A DNA stretch of 64,000 nt from assembly GCA_003243425.1 (NCBI GenBank), contig QFQP01000028.1, forward strand, positions 31,740 through 95,739, written 5' to 3'. Each line of letters begins with the position of its first letter. Position 1 is the stretch's first letter. Source of the DNA: Archangium gephyra. GTDB taxonomy: Bacteria; Myxococcota; Myxococcia; Myxococcales; Myxococcaceae. A program made the translations under genes and the position numbers. Shown one piece after another: positions 51,652 through 59,737 of the stretch. The notes beneath the pieces are model-generated. The model worked only from the letters and a program-made list of their open reading frames with translations, was not told the origin of the DNA and searched no databases.

Positions 51652-52974
51652 TCAGGTGAGGTTGCTCAGCGGCCCACGGCAGAACTCCTGCGCGCCGTAG
51701 GTGTTCAGACTTCCCCCGAAGCCATTGACGATCGACACCAGCAGGTCGTTGTGGAACGCGTGCGACCACTTCACGAAGCGGCCCATGCGGAAGCCCGCAC
51801 CGCCACCAGCCAGCACGAACGGCATGTCGTCGTGCGCGTGCACGTTGCCGCGGGAAACGTCGGAGCCCCAGAAGACCAGCGTGTTGTCGAGCGCCTTGCT
51901 GCCGTCGACGTCGGTGATGTCGTCGAGCGCCTGCAGCAGGTTGGCGAACACGCCCGTCTGCCAGGTGTCGCGCACCCCCACCTGCGCTCGCGTGGGGTCA
52001 CCGTCGGAGTAGTGCGTGAGGTTGTGCACGTCGGAGTTGATGTTCAGGTGCGGCAGCGTGATGTGGTTCATCGCGTCGCTGAACATCACCGTCGCCACGC
52101 GCGTGAGGTCGCAGCGAATGGCGAGCGCCAGCAGGTCCATCTGCAGCTGGGTGACGACGCCGAACTGTGCTTCACGCTGGTATTCGATCTGACCCGGCTC
52201 GGTCGGCGTGCCGCAGGTGCCCGGCGGCAGCGCCGTCAACCGCGTCTCGAGCTCACGCACCAGCGTGAGGTGCTGGTCGAGGCGCGCCTGGTCACTGCTG
52301 CTGACCTGCTTCTTGAGCGACGCCAGCTGCGACTGCACGGTGTCGAGCACGCTGCGGCGGCGGGCGCGCAACTTGTCCAGCTCGGTGGGCGGCGTCGACA
52401 CGTCCTGGAACAACGTGCGGAACGTGAGCCGGGGGTCGTTCTGCGGCAGCAGCGGCTGGTTCGAGCCGCGGTAGCTGACCACGCCAGCAACGTTCGGCAG
52501 CAGCGCGTGCACGCCCAGCTGCAGCGACGGCACCACCGTGCCCTGACCGATGAGGCCCACCAGCGTCTGGTCGATCGACGGGCCGAGCGCGTAGCCGGCG
52601 CGCGAGCCGTCGTTGCCGACGAACGTGCCCATGTCGAGCTTCGCGCCGGTGAGCATCGCGCCCACGCCGCGCTGGTGCTGCTCGCCCGGGCCCGTCACCG
52701 CGACCTGCATGTCGATGCCGCTGGTGAACAGACACTTCGACTTGAACGGCGCCAGCGCCTGATGAATCGGCGAGAGCGAGAAGTCGGTCTCGGAGGCACC
52801 GGCCGTGGGGAACCACTGCGGCGTGAAGACCCCGTTGGGGTGGTAGATGCCGATGAAGCGCTTCTTCGGCATCGCCTGCGCCACCGCGCGCTTCGGGGCG
52901 AGGGCCTCGAGGAACGGCAGCCCGACCGCGATACCGCCAGCCCCGCGAAGCACCTGTCGTCGCGAGAACTTCAT
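51652..52974 (-). CDS. DUF1552 protein with Tat signal
   Basis: 440 residues. A twin-arginine signal (FSRRQVLRGAGGIAVGLPFL) opens the protein, followed by the DUF1552 body (KRFIGIYHPNGVFTPQWFPT; LVFWGSDVSRGNVHAHDDMP; MPFVLAGGGAGFRMGRFVKW). DUF1552 proteins are exported, related to the sulfatase/alkaline-phosphatase-like DUF1501 group, and almost always paired with DUF1592 proteins. ATGA overlap with the upstream DUF1592 gene confirms the pair. Biological role not established. Confidence 0.92.
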   Translation of the reverse strand: MKFSRRQVLRGAGGIAVGLPFLEALAPKRAVAQAMPKKRFIGIYHPNGVFTPQWFPTAGASETDFSLSPIHQALAPFKSKCLFTSGIDMQVAVTGPGEQHQRGVGAMLTGAKLDMGTFVGNDGSRAGYALGPSIDQTLVGLIGQGTVVPSLQLGVHALLPNVAGVVSYRGSNQPLLPQNDPRLTFRTLFQDVSTPPTELDKLRARRRSVLDTVQSQLASLKKQVSSSDQARLDQHLTLVRELETRLTALPPGTCGTPTEPGQIEYQREAQFGVVTQLQMDLLALAIRCDLTRVATVMFSDAMNHITLPHLNINSDVHNLTHYSDGDPTRAQVGVRDTWQTGVFANLLQALDDITDVDGSKALDNTLVFWGSDVSRGNVHAHDDMPFVLAGGGAGFRMGRFVKWSHAFHNDLLVSIVNGFGGSLNTYGAQEFCRGPLSNLT

Positions 52975-54599
52975 GGCGTCATCTCCGGGTTGGCGTTGCT
53001 GCGGAAGGCTTCGGACTCCACGATCGCCAGCATCAGCGCGCGGAAGTTGCCGCCTGAGTCGAGGAAGCGCTTGTTGATCTGCGCCATCGTGCAGGCGTCG
53101 GTCTCGCTCAGCGAGCGGCCGAGCGCAAAGCGGTAGAACTCCTCGGCCACACAGCCGTGCACGCGCGAGCTGCCAGCGAGCAGCTCTTCCAACGCGGCCA
53201 CGCCGGTGACGTCACCGATCAGCTCAGGGTCTCGCGAGTTGATGATGCCGCCCGACGCGTCGACCGTCTGACCATTCTCGGAGTCTCGCCACTGGCCCAT
53301 GCCGTCGTAGTTCTCGAAGGTGAAGCCGACGGGGTCGATGAACTGGTGGCAGCCCTTGCAGCCGGGGTCTGACGAGTGCTTCGCGAAGCGCTCGCGCGTG
53401 GTGTTGCTGGTCGAAGGCACTGGCGGGGTGATGTTGGCGTCAGCCGGAGGCGGAGGCGGCGCTTCGCACATCAACTTGTCGAGCACGAAGATGCCGCGGC
53501 GCACCGGCGAGCTGCCGTCAGGCATCGCCTTGAACGCGAGGAACCCGGGCTGGGCCAGCAGGCCTTTGCGCTGCGTACCTTCGAGCGCGTGACGCACGAA
53601 CGACGCGCTGGGCGCGCTCATGCCGTACATCGACATCGAGTCGTTGGTGAACATCACGTTCGAGGTCAGCAGCGCGCGCAGCGTGCCTTCACCGGCCAGC
53701 ACGTCCTTCACGTACAGCTCGAGCGACGTGCGCCAGGCCTTCGCCAGCGTCGGCGTGAACTGCGGGTAGACCTGCGTGTTCTTCTCGGTGTTCTCGACGC
53801 CATCGAGGTACAGCCACAGCGAGAAGAACCGCATGAGCCCGTCGACCGACTTCGGGTCGGCCAACATGCGCTCGGCCTGGCCCTTCAGCCCTTCGGGCGT
53901 GTCCAACAACCCGGTCGCCGCGGCGTCGAGCAGCTCGTCGTCGGGCATCGAGCCCCAGATGAAATACGACAGGCGCGACGCCAGCTCGAAGCCACCCAGC
54001 TTCACCACCGGCATGGGCACGGGCCCCAGCGCCTGCTCGTCACGGTAGAGGAACTGCGGCGACTGGAGGATCGACTGCATCGTCACTTCGATGGCGCCGT
54101 CGAAGCCCTCGGTCGACTTGAAGGTGGTGAAGATGGCGTTGAGGCTCGCGCGCTCATCAGCCGTCAGCGGCCGGCGGAAGGCACGAAGGCCGAACGACGC
54201 GATGAACTGCTCGCCGCAGGCCTGATCTTCCGTCGCGCACGGCAGCACCTTCGCCCGGCGGTTCTGCAGCGTGTCCTTCGAGAGGAACTCGGCGGCGTCG
54301 AGCCAGCGCGCGATGTGCGACTCGGTGGCCTGATTCAGGGTGGCGTCGTTGTCGAGCCCGTGCGCCAGCGGCTCGCGCGGGAAGTCCTTCGACGGCCGGT
54401 CGATGGCGCCCAACAGGTCGCGAACCGTGAGGTCGTACTCGGCACGCGTCAGCATGCGGAGCGGGGTGCCCACCGAAACCGTCGGCGTGCACGCAGCAGG
54501 GTCGGGCTCCGTCGGCGGGAGCGGCGGGTCAGTGGGCGGCACGCCGGGCTTACACCCCAGCACCGCCAGCGACAGGATCAGCAGAATCGTGAAGCGCAC
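52971..54599 (-). CDS. DUF1592 (DUF1587/1592/1588/1585) c-type heme lipoprotein
   Basis: 542 residues. The lipobox is LAVLGCKPG. DUF1587 (MLTRAEYDLTVRDLLG), DUF1592 (FGLRAFRRPLTADERASLNA; SRLSYFIWGSMPDDELLDAA), DUF1588 (GLLAQPGFLAFKAMPDGSSP with RRGIFVLDKL) and DUF1585 (C-terminal) occur in order. A CxxCH heme site (CKGCHQFIDPVGFTFENYDG) lies in the DUF1588 region. Partner of the DUF1552 protein; an exported redox role is inferred. Confidence 0.92.
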   Translation of the reverse strand: MRFTILLILSLAVLGCKPGVPPTDPPLPPTEPDPAACTPTVSVGTPLRMLTRAEYDLTVRDLLGAIDRPSKDFPREPLAHGLDNDATLNQATESHIARWLDAAEFLSKDTLQNRRAKVLPCATEDQACGEQFIASFGLRAFRRPLTADERASLNAIFTTFKSTEGFDGAIEVTMQSILQSPQFLYRDEQALGPVPMPVVKLGGFELASRLSYFIWGSMPDDELLDAAATGLLDTPEGLKGQAERMLADPKSVDGLMRFFSLWLYLDGVENTEKNTQVYPQFTPTLAKAWRTSLELYVKDVLAGEGTLRALLTSNVMFTNDSMSMYGMSAPSASFVRHALEGTQRKGLLAQPGFLAFKAMPDGSSPVRRGIFVLDKLMCEAPPPPPADANITPPVPSTSNTTRERFAKHSSDPGCKGCHQFIDPVGFTFENYDGMGQWRDSENGQTVDASGGIINSRDPELIGDVTGVAALEELLAGSSRVHGCVAEEFYRFALGRSLSETDACTMAQINKRFLDSGGNFRALMLAIVESEAFRSNANPEMTP

Positions 54600-54683
54600 G
54601 CGGACGCGGACACTGCCAGAATTCGTCAGTCACGGGAACCTTGCGCGTCCCGTCACCATGGTCCAAAAGGCGCACCACGAAAA

Positions 54684-54757
54684 CGGGGCGTAGCGCAGTC
54701 TGGTAGCGCGTCTGCCTTGGGCGCAGAAGGTCGTCGGTTCGAATCCGGCCGCCCCGA
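54684..54757 (+). tRNA. tRNA-Pro (TGG)
   Basis: Acceptor CGGGGCG pairs with CGCCCCG. Anticodon stem TCTGC/GCAGA encloses loop CTTGGGC, giving anticodon TGG. The T-loop is TTCGAAT. CCA is not encoded. First of six tRNA genes in this block. Confidence 0.95.
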
Positions 54758-54781
54758 TTTTCAAGCAGGTGCAGCAGTTCG

Positions 54782-54855
54782 GTGCCCGTAGCTCAGTTGG
54801 ATAGAGCATCGGCCTTCTAAGCCGAGGGTCGCTGGTTCGATTCCAGCCGGGCGCG
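54782..54855 (+). tRNA. tRNA-Arg (TCT)
   Basis: Acceptor GTGCCCG pairs with CGGGCGC (one T-G pair). Anticodon loop CTTCTAA in stem TCGGC/GCCGA gives anticodon TCT. The D-arm and anticodon arm are almost identical to the tRNA-Arg(TCG) at 55012. No encoded CCA. Confidence 0.95.
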
Positions 54856-54915
54856 CTTCTTTAGAGTTTGACGGGTCGCAACGCTTTCGGTACTTGCGCC
54901 CGGCCTTTGCAACAC

Positions 54916-54990
54916 GGCGGCTTTAGCTCAACTGGTTAGAGCGCAGGACTGTGACTCCTGAGGTTACCGGTTCGATCCCGGTAAGCCGCC
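54916..54990 (+). tRNA. tRNA-His (GTG)
   Basis: Anticodon loop CTGTGAC in stem CAGGA/TCCTG gives anticodon GTG. Counting T8 and A9 back from the D-arm leaves the acceptor GCGGCTT/AAGCCGC and an encoded extra 5' G (G-1) opposite C73, the hallmark of tRNA-His. No encoded CCA. Confidence 0.95.
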
Positions 54991-55011
54991 CTCGCCGTAC
55001 CCTTGAATCAA

Positions 55012-55085
55012 GCGCCTATAGCTCAGCTGGATAGAGCATCGGCCTTCGAAGCCGAGGGTCGGGGGTTCGAATCCCTCTGGGCGCG
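55012..55085 (+). tRNA. tRNA-Arg (TCG)
   Basis: Acceptor GCGCCTA pairs with TGGGCGC. Anticodon loop CTTCGAA gives TCG. Near-duplicate of tRNA-Arg(TCT), differing in anticodon, T-stem and acceptor positions. The 3' end lies 2 bp before the GTG start of the Lgt-like gene. No encoded CCA. Confidence 0.95.
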
Positions 55086-55087
55086 CT

Positions 55088-55882
55088 GTGATTCCGTACT
55101 TCCAGTCGCCCGCGCTCGATCTTCCCTTCGGTCAACGCATCGACCTCTTCGGCGTGCTGTCTGCCGGTGGCGTCGCGCTCGGCGCCTGGCTCGGAGCCCG
55201 AGCCGCGAAGAAGTACTGGCCGGGCGACGACGAGCCGCTCAAAGGCGTGGTGACCTGGGCGGTGCTCTTCGGCCTCTACGGCGGGCACTTCCTCCATCTG
55301 TTCGGCTACCACCCCGAATTGCTGACGATGAAGGACCCGTTCCTCGTCGTGCGCTTCTGGGAGGGGTTGTCGTCGATGGGCGGCGTGCTCGGCGCGTTGC
55401 TCGGCATCTTCATCTACTTCCGTCGCATCAAGACGCCGGTGTCTCCATTCCTCGACGCGTTGGCGCTGGGCGCCGCGCCCGGCTGGTCGGTCGCGCGTAT
55501 CGGCTGCTTCCTCGTGCACGATCACCCCGGCGCGTTGTCGACCTCGCCCTTCGCGGTGAACTTCCCGGTGCGCGAGTACGGCGGGCCGCGGCTCGACCTC
55601 GGGCTCATCGACGCCATCGCCCTGGCCGTCATCTCGCTCATTCTCTACGCGCTGGCGACCCGGCGCCCACGCCAGGGCCGGTTGATGGGCGTGCTCGCCG
55701 TCACCTATTCGGCGCAGCGCTTCTTCACCGATTTCCTGCGCGCGTCAGACCTGTCGTTCGTCGACCGTCGGCTGCTGGGGCTGACGCCGGGGCAGTACGT
55801 GGTGATGGGGTTGTTCGCGGTGGGTGTGTGGCTGCTGGTGCGAAAGGCACCCGAAGTCACAGAGTTGAAGAAAGTCGCTTGA
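55088..55882 (+). CDS. Lgt-family (prolipoprotein diacylglyceryl transferase-like) membrane protein
   Basis: 264 residues, GTG start 2 bp after tRNA-Arg. Seven hydrophobic segments and the family order are recognisable: YFQSPALDLPFGQRIDLFGV start, WEGLSSMGGVLGALLG, SVARIGCFLVHDHPG and SAQRFFTDFLRASD. In canonical Lgt these blocks read like SFHGGL, GRIGNFIN-GE and a conserved FR. Here the His, both Asn and the Glu are changed, while the Arg residues remain. It may be a paralog with altered or lost activity. Confidence 0.78.
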   Translation: MIPYFQSPALDLPFGQRIDLFGVLSAGGVALGAWLGARAAKKYWPGDDEPLKGVVTWAVLFGLYGGHFLHLFGYHPELLTMKDPFLVVRFWEGLSSMGGVLGALLGIFIYFRRIKTPVSPFLDALALGAAPGWSVARIGCFLVHDHPGALSTSPFAVNFPVREYGGPRLDLGLIDAIALAVISLILYALATRRPRQGRLMGVLAVTYSAQRFFTDFLRASDLSFVDRRLLGLTPGQYVVMGLFAVGVWLLVRKAPEVTELKKVA

Positions 55883-55928
55883 CGAGCGGCGCCGCGACGA
55901 CATATTAGGCGCGCCGCCAGCAGCACAC

Positions 55929-56001
55929 GGAAGCGTAGCTCAATTGGCAGAGCAATGGACTCTTAATCCATAGGTTGAAGGTTCGATTCCTTCCGCTTTC
56001 A
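55929..56001 (+). tRNA. tRNA-Lys (CTT)
   Basis: Acceptor GGAAGCG pairs with CGCTTTC. Anticodon loop CTCTTAA in stem ATGGA/TCCAT gives anticodon CTT. The T-loop is TTCGATT. CCA is not encoded. Confidence 0.95.
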
Positions 56002-56009
56002 CAGTACGA

Positions 56010-56045
56010 AACGGCCGGTGACTCGAAAGAGCACCGGCCGTTTTG
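56010..56045 (+). terminator. rho-independent terminator after tRNA-Lys
   Basis: ACGGCCGGTG (56011-56020) and CACCGGCCGT (56032-56041) form a perfect 10-bp stem around an 11-nt loop, followed by TTTT. It separates tRNA-Lys from tRNA-Leu. Confidence 0.88.
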
Positions 56046-56050
56046 CTTTG

Positions 56051-56132
56051 GGGCAGGTGGCGTAACTGGTAGCCGCGCGGGGCTTAGAATCCCGTGTCGA
56101 AAGACGTGCGGGTTCGAGTCCCGCCCTGCCCA
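56051..56132 (+). tRNA. tRNA-Leu (TAG)
   Basis: Acceptor GGGCAGG pairs with CCTGCCC. Anticodon loop CTTAGAA gives TAG. The long variable arm (TGTCGAAAGACG) marks a class II tRNA. The 3' end directly abuts the stop codon of the convergent LysR gene. No encoded CCA. Confidence 0.95.
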
Positions 56133-57041
56133 CTACTGACGGGCTTTGATGACCTCCCGCGCGCAGCTCAACAACGCGCGCACCACCGGTCTGTCGGTCT
56201 CGTTCTTTCGCCACATCAAGACGTCGCTCTCGTGAACGTCCCAGTCGACGGGCTTCCAGGTGACGAAGCCTTCGCTGAAGGCCGAGAGAATGATGCGCGT
56301 GCGGGTGTCGGCGAAGAAGCTCACCGCGTCTCCCATGGCCACCAACGTGAGCAGCGCTTCGCCGTCGAGCACCTCTCCCACCACGTCGAGCACGATGCCG
56401 TGCTTCCTCGTCGCGCTGATCACGTCGTCGTGCAGCCGTGGGTACTGCCGCCGCGGAGGCAGCAGCACTCGTTCATCTTTCAACTGACTCACGCTCAGCC
56501 GCTTCTTGCCCGCGAGGCGGTGATGCGTGGCCATCACCACGCCGAGCCGGTCTTTCGAGATCTCCTGGTGCGCGAGGGCGCCGTCGCTCGGTGGGTAGAA
56601 GCCGTAGCCGAAGGCGATCTGCCCGCTGCGCAACGCTTCCCACTGCTCGGCGCTGCTCATCGGCGCCAGCTGCACCTTGATGCCGGGCATGCGCTGCCGG
56701 AATCGCAGCATCACGTGCATCAACTGACCTGCGAGCGCGGTGCCGGTTTCGAAGCCGATGCTCACGGTACCCAGCCGCCCTTCGGCCACGTCGCGCGCTT
56801 CGGTCGCTGCGTCGCTCGCGTTGCGCAGCAGGGTCCTGGCGCGTTCGGCGAAGCGCCGCCCCGCTTCGGTGAGGGTGACACCTCGCCCCCGGGGCTCGAG
56901 CAACTCCACCCCGAGTTCGTCTTCGAGGTCCTGCACCTGCCGGCTCAGCGGAGATTGAGAGACGTGCAGCCGCTCCGCCGCGCGGTGGAAGTTCTGCTCT
57001 TCAGCGACGGCGAGGAAGTAGCGGAGGTGCCTGAGTTCCAT
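56133..57041 (-). CDS. LysR-family transcriptional regulator
   Basis: About 302 residues from ATG 57041 (MELRHLRYFLAVAEEQNFHR), the conserved LysR start; an ATG at 57053 would add four residues. The helix-turn-helix spans ERLHVSQSPLSRQVQDLEDE. The effector domain follows (RLGTVSIGFETGTALAG ... GEALLTLVAMGDAVSFFADT). It is divergent from a siderophore-interacting-type flavoprotein gene, its likely target. The gene ends against tRNA-Leu. Confidence 0.93.
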   Translation of the reverse strand: MELRHLRYFLAVAEEQNFHRAAERLHVSQSPLSRQVQDLEDELGVELLEPRGRGVTLTEAGRRFAERARTLLRNASDAATEARDVAEGRLGTVSIGFETGTALAGQLMHVMLRFRQRMPGIKVQLAPMSSAEQWEALRSGQIAFGYGFYPPSDGALAHQEISKDRLGVVMATHHRLAGKKRLSVSQLKDERVLLPPRRQYPRLHDDVISATRKHGIVLDVVGEVLDGEALLTLVAMGDAVSFFADTRTRIILSAFSEGFVTWKPVDWDVHESDVLMWRKNETDRPVVRALLSCAREVIKARQ

Positions 57042-57054
57042 GATGCGAATCATG
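57039..57054. promoter_or_regulatory. perfect palindrome over the LysR start codon
   Basis: CATGAT-GCGA-ATCATG is a perfect 6-bp inverted repeat with a 4-bp centre. It covers the lysR ATG at 57041 and faces the divergent gene at 57118. It may be an operator for autoregulation, although the palindrome also codes for the gene's first residues. Confidence 0.4.
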
Positions 57055-57117
57055 TCTCAAATCGGGACGAACAATGTCTTGGACGTCTTGATGGCCGGAA
57101 GCGCAGGTTGACGGGCC

Positions 57118-57828
57118 ATGAACGCATTCGTGGTGAACAGACCGGAGCTCGTCGAAGCGACACTCAACAAGCTGCTGACCGCCGAACACGAGGTGACCTC
57201 GGTCGTCGACCTGGCGCCGGGCTTTCGGTTGCTGGCCTTCTCGGCGCCCGCGCTTCGGAACCGCAGGTGGACACCGGGCCACATGGTGCAGCTGACGTTC
57301 GGCGGCTGGGAACATCGTGCGTACACGCCGCTCTCGTTCGACGCGCTTCGTGGCGAGTTCACCTTCCTGGCAAGGCTTCACGGTCAGGGCATCGCCTCGC
57401 AGTGGTTCGCCACCTTGAAGGGCGGAGAGCGCATCTCGATTGGGCCGACGCGCGCGGGGCTCAACCTCACGGCGATGCAGCGGCCGCTCGTGTTCTTCGG
57501 TGACGAGACCTCCGTGAGCACCGCGGCCGCGTTCCGTTTCACCGACGGCGGGTTCGACGGGGTGACGTGCGTCTTCGAAGCCGATGACGTCGAGGCGATG
57601 AAGCAGGTGCTGGCCGCCTTGAACCTCGAGGCGCTGGTGGTCGAGCGTGGAGCCGCCGAGGTCGTTCAGGCGTGCCGTGGCGCGCGCGATCTCGTGCTCA
57701 CGGGACGATCGCAGTCGATTCAGCGCCTGTACAAAGAGGTGAAGGCCGCCCACCTCGGGCTGCGGAAGATCACCACCATCGCCTACTGGTCGCCGGGCAA
57801 GAAGGGGATGTCAGGCGTCCACAAATGA
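57118..57828 (+). CDS. siderophore-interacting (ViuB/SIP-like) flavin reductase
   Basis: 236 residues. The FAD-binding beta-barrel has WTPGHMVQLTFGGWEHRAYT, with the RxYT flavin motif. FLARLHGQGIASQWFATLKG and GERISIGPTRAGL follow. The C-terminal NAD(P)H-like domain includes PLVFFGDETSVSTAAAFRFT and ITTIAYWSPGKKGMSGVHK-type ending. SIP proteins reduce ferric siderophores or haem. Divergent LysR regulator suggests control by metabolite or iron-related signals. Confidence 0.82.
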   Translation: MNAFVVNRPELVEATLNKLLTAEHEVTSVVDLAPGFRLLAFSAPALRNRRWTPGHMVQLTFGGWEHRAYTPLSFDALRGEFTFLARLHGQGIASQWFATLKGGERISIGPTRAGLNLTAMQRPLVFFGDETSVSTAAAFRFTDGGFDGVTCVFEADDVEAMKQVLAALNLEALVVERGAAEVVQACRGARDLVLTGRSQSIQRLYKEVKAAHLGLRKITTIAYWSPGKKGMSGVHK

Positions 57829-57918
57829 AGAATCGACGCAGCGCGGTGTCGCACCCGGGCGGAGAATTCCTCAAGGAACGGTTGTCAACGTACGCTCCGC
57901 GTCCCGGAGCCCCGCGCT

Positions 57919-59736
57919 TTGAGTCCCTCGATCGGCATCGACCTCGGTACGACGAACAGCGCAGTGGCGACTGCGTCGGGACCTGCGCCGCGCATCATCG
58001 AACGCGCGACCGGGCAGCGGCTGCTCCCCTCGCTGGTGGGCATCACGGACGACGGGCTTCGCGTGGTGGGCGACGAAGCCCGGTTGCTCGGTGAGCTCTC
58101 GCCCGAGCGTGTTGCCTCGGCGACCAAGCGCTTCATCGGCCAGCGGTGGACGCCAGAACTCGCGGCGAAGGCGCGGCTGCTCTACCCGTACTCGCTCGTC
58201 GCCGGGCCGACCGAAGACGTGCGCATTCGCATCGGGCCGCAGACGCTGCCGGTCTCGCAGATCAGCGGCATGTTGCTGTCCGAGCTCCGCGCCGACGCTG
58301 AAGATCTCTTCGGCGTCGAGGTGACCGACTCGGTCATCACCGTTCCTGCGAACTTCACCGACGCACAACGCACGGCCACGCGCGAGGCCGCTGAGATCGC
58401 CGGGCTCAACGTGCTGCGGCTGCTCAACGAGCCCACCGCCGCGGCGATGGCGTACGGCCTGGCGAACGGGTTCAAGGGCACGGCGCTGGTGTTCGACCTC
58501 GGCGGCGGCACGTTCGACGTTTCGGTGCTCCGCATTCAAGACGGTGTGTTCGAAGTGCTCGCCACTGCCGGCGACCCGTTCTTCGGTGGAGACGATTTCG
58601 ACAACACGCTCGTGCAGTGGCTGCTCTCGCACGTGCACGACTCGGCGACGCGGGAGCGGCTCACGCACGATCGCGCCACGGTTCAGCACCTGAAGACGCT
58701 CGCCGAGCGCGCCAAGCGAGAAGTGTCGACCGCGGAGTTCTCACGCATCAGCGCCACGCTGCAGGCCGACTCCCGCTACGGCGCCGTGCCGATCGAAACG
58801 ATGCTCACGCGGCCCTTCTTCGAGAAGTTGGTGCGCCCGAAGACCGAGCACGCGTTGTCGATCGTCGAGCAGGCGCTGCTCGAGGCGAACCTCAACGCCG
58901 GTGACGTGGACACCGTGCTGCTCGTCGGCGGCATGACGCGCGTGCCGTTGCTGCGGCAGCTGGTGGCGAAGCACTTCGGCAAGGAACCCGACGCGCGCGT
59001 CGACCCTGATGAAGCCGTGGCGCTCGGCGCGGCCATTCACGCCGCGGAGCTGGTCGAGAAGCGCGGCAAGACCCTGCTGCTCGATGTCGTCGGGTCGTCG
59101 ATGGGCGTGCAGGTGGCCGGCGGGCTGGTGAAGCCGGTGCTGGCGCGCAACACCATGCTCCCGTGCCGCGCGAGCGAAGTGTTCTTCCCCGGTCGCGACG
59201 GTCAGACCGTGGTGCGCGTGCCGGTGGTGCAGGGCGAAGGCAAGCGCGCCGAAGAATGCACGCGGGTGTGCGAGCTGGTGCTCGGCGATCTCACGGCGAC
59301 GCTGCGCAAGGCGCACGAGATCGAAGTGACGTTCGCGATGGACGTGGAAGGCATGCTGTCGGTGAGCGCGGTCGACAAGCTCTCGGGCGTCGCCGAAGAG
59401 ATTCGCATCGACGCGCGGACGAACCTCGCGGCGAGTGAGGCGGCGCAGCTCGCCCAACGCGAAGCGCAGCACCGCGAAGAGCACACGCCGGTCGACGCCG
59501 AAGAGCGACGGCAGAATCGTCACGCGCGTCGCGCACTGCACGGCGCGGTGGTCGCCGTGCGTCGTCTGCAGATCGAGCTCTCCCACGTCGCGCGTGAATC
59601 AGAAGAAGCAGACGCGAAGGAACTCTCGGCGTTGCTCGCGCCCGCGCTCATCGAAGCCGACATCGTCGAGCGTTCGGGCACGCGCGAAGAGGTCGAGGCG
59701 ATGACGCAGAAGCTCCTGGCGTTGCTGCCCGCCTGA
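57919..59736 (+). CDS. Hsp70-family chaperone (DnaK-like)
   Basis: 605 residues, TTG start; the sequence begins SPSIGIDLGTTNSAVATASG, the Hsp70 phosphate-1 motif. Others are VPANFTDAQRTATREAAEIA, NEPTAAAMAYG, FDLGGGTFDVSVLR, and LVGGMTRVPLLRQLVAKHFG. The substrate-binding domain is present, with a short helical lid. It is not with grpE or dnaJ, so it is probably a specialised paralog rather than the main DnaK. The 90 bp upstream hold a short HigA-like reading frame considered below. Confidence 0.92.
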   Translation: MSPSIGIDLGTTNSAVATASGPAPRIIERATGQRLLPSLVGITDDGLRVVGDEARLLGELSPERVASATKRFIGQRWTPELAAKARLLYPYSLVAGPTEDVRIRIGPQTLPVSQISGMLLSELRADAEDLFGVEVTDSVITVPANFTDAQRTATREAAEIAGLNVLRLLNEPTAAAMAYGLANGFKGTALVFDLGGGTFDVSVLRIQDGVFEVLATAGDPFFGGDDFDNTLVQWLLSHVHDSATRERLTHDRATVQHLKTLAERAKREVSTAEFSRISATLQADSRYGAVPIETMLTRPFFEKLVRPKTEHALSIVEQALLEANLNAGDVDTVLLVGGMTRVPLLRQLVAKHFGKEPDARVDPDEAVALGAAIHAAELVEKRGKTLLLDVVGSSMGVQVAGGLVKPVLARNTMLPCRASEVFFPGRDGQTVVRVPVVQGEGKRAEECTRVCELVLGDLTATLRKAHEIEVTFAMDVEGMLSVSAVDKLSGVAEEIRIDARTNLAASEAAQLAQREAQHREEHTPVDAEERRQNRHARRALHGAVVAVRRLQIELSHVARESEEADAKELSALLAPALIEADIVERSGTREEVEAMTQKLLALLPA

Positions 59737-59737
59737 A

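Noticed and set aside
54684..56132. tRNA block as a genomic-island attachment site.
   Set aside because: No integrase, no direct repeat of a tRNA 3' end found nearby, and flanking genes look like chromosomal background.
57825..57920. Short frame starting in the SIP stop (ATGA) with HPGGEFLKERL, like the N-terminus of HigA antitoxins.
   Set aside because: Only ~20 residues resemble HigA; the frame then runs into the Hsp70 gene in another phase with low-complexity Arg-rich sequence and no helix-turn-helix. At most a remnant.
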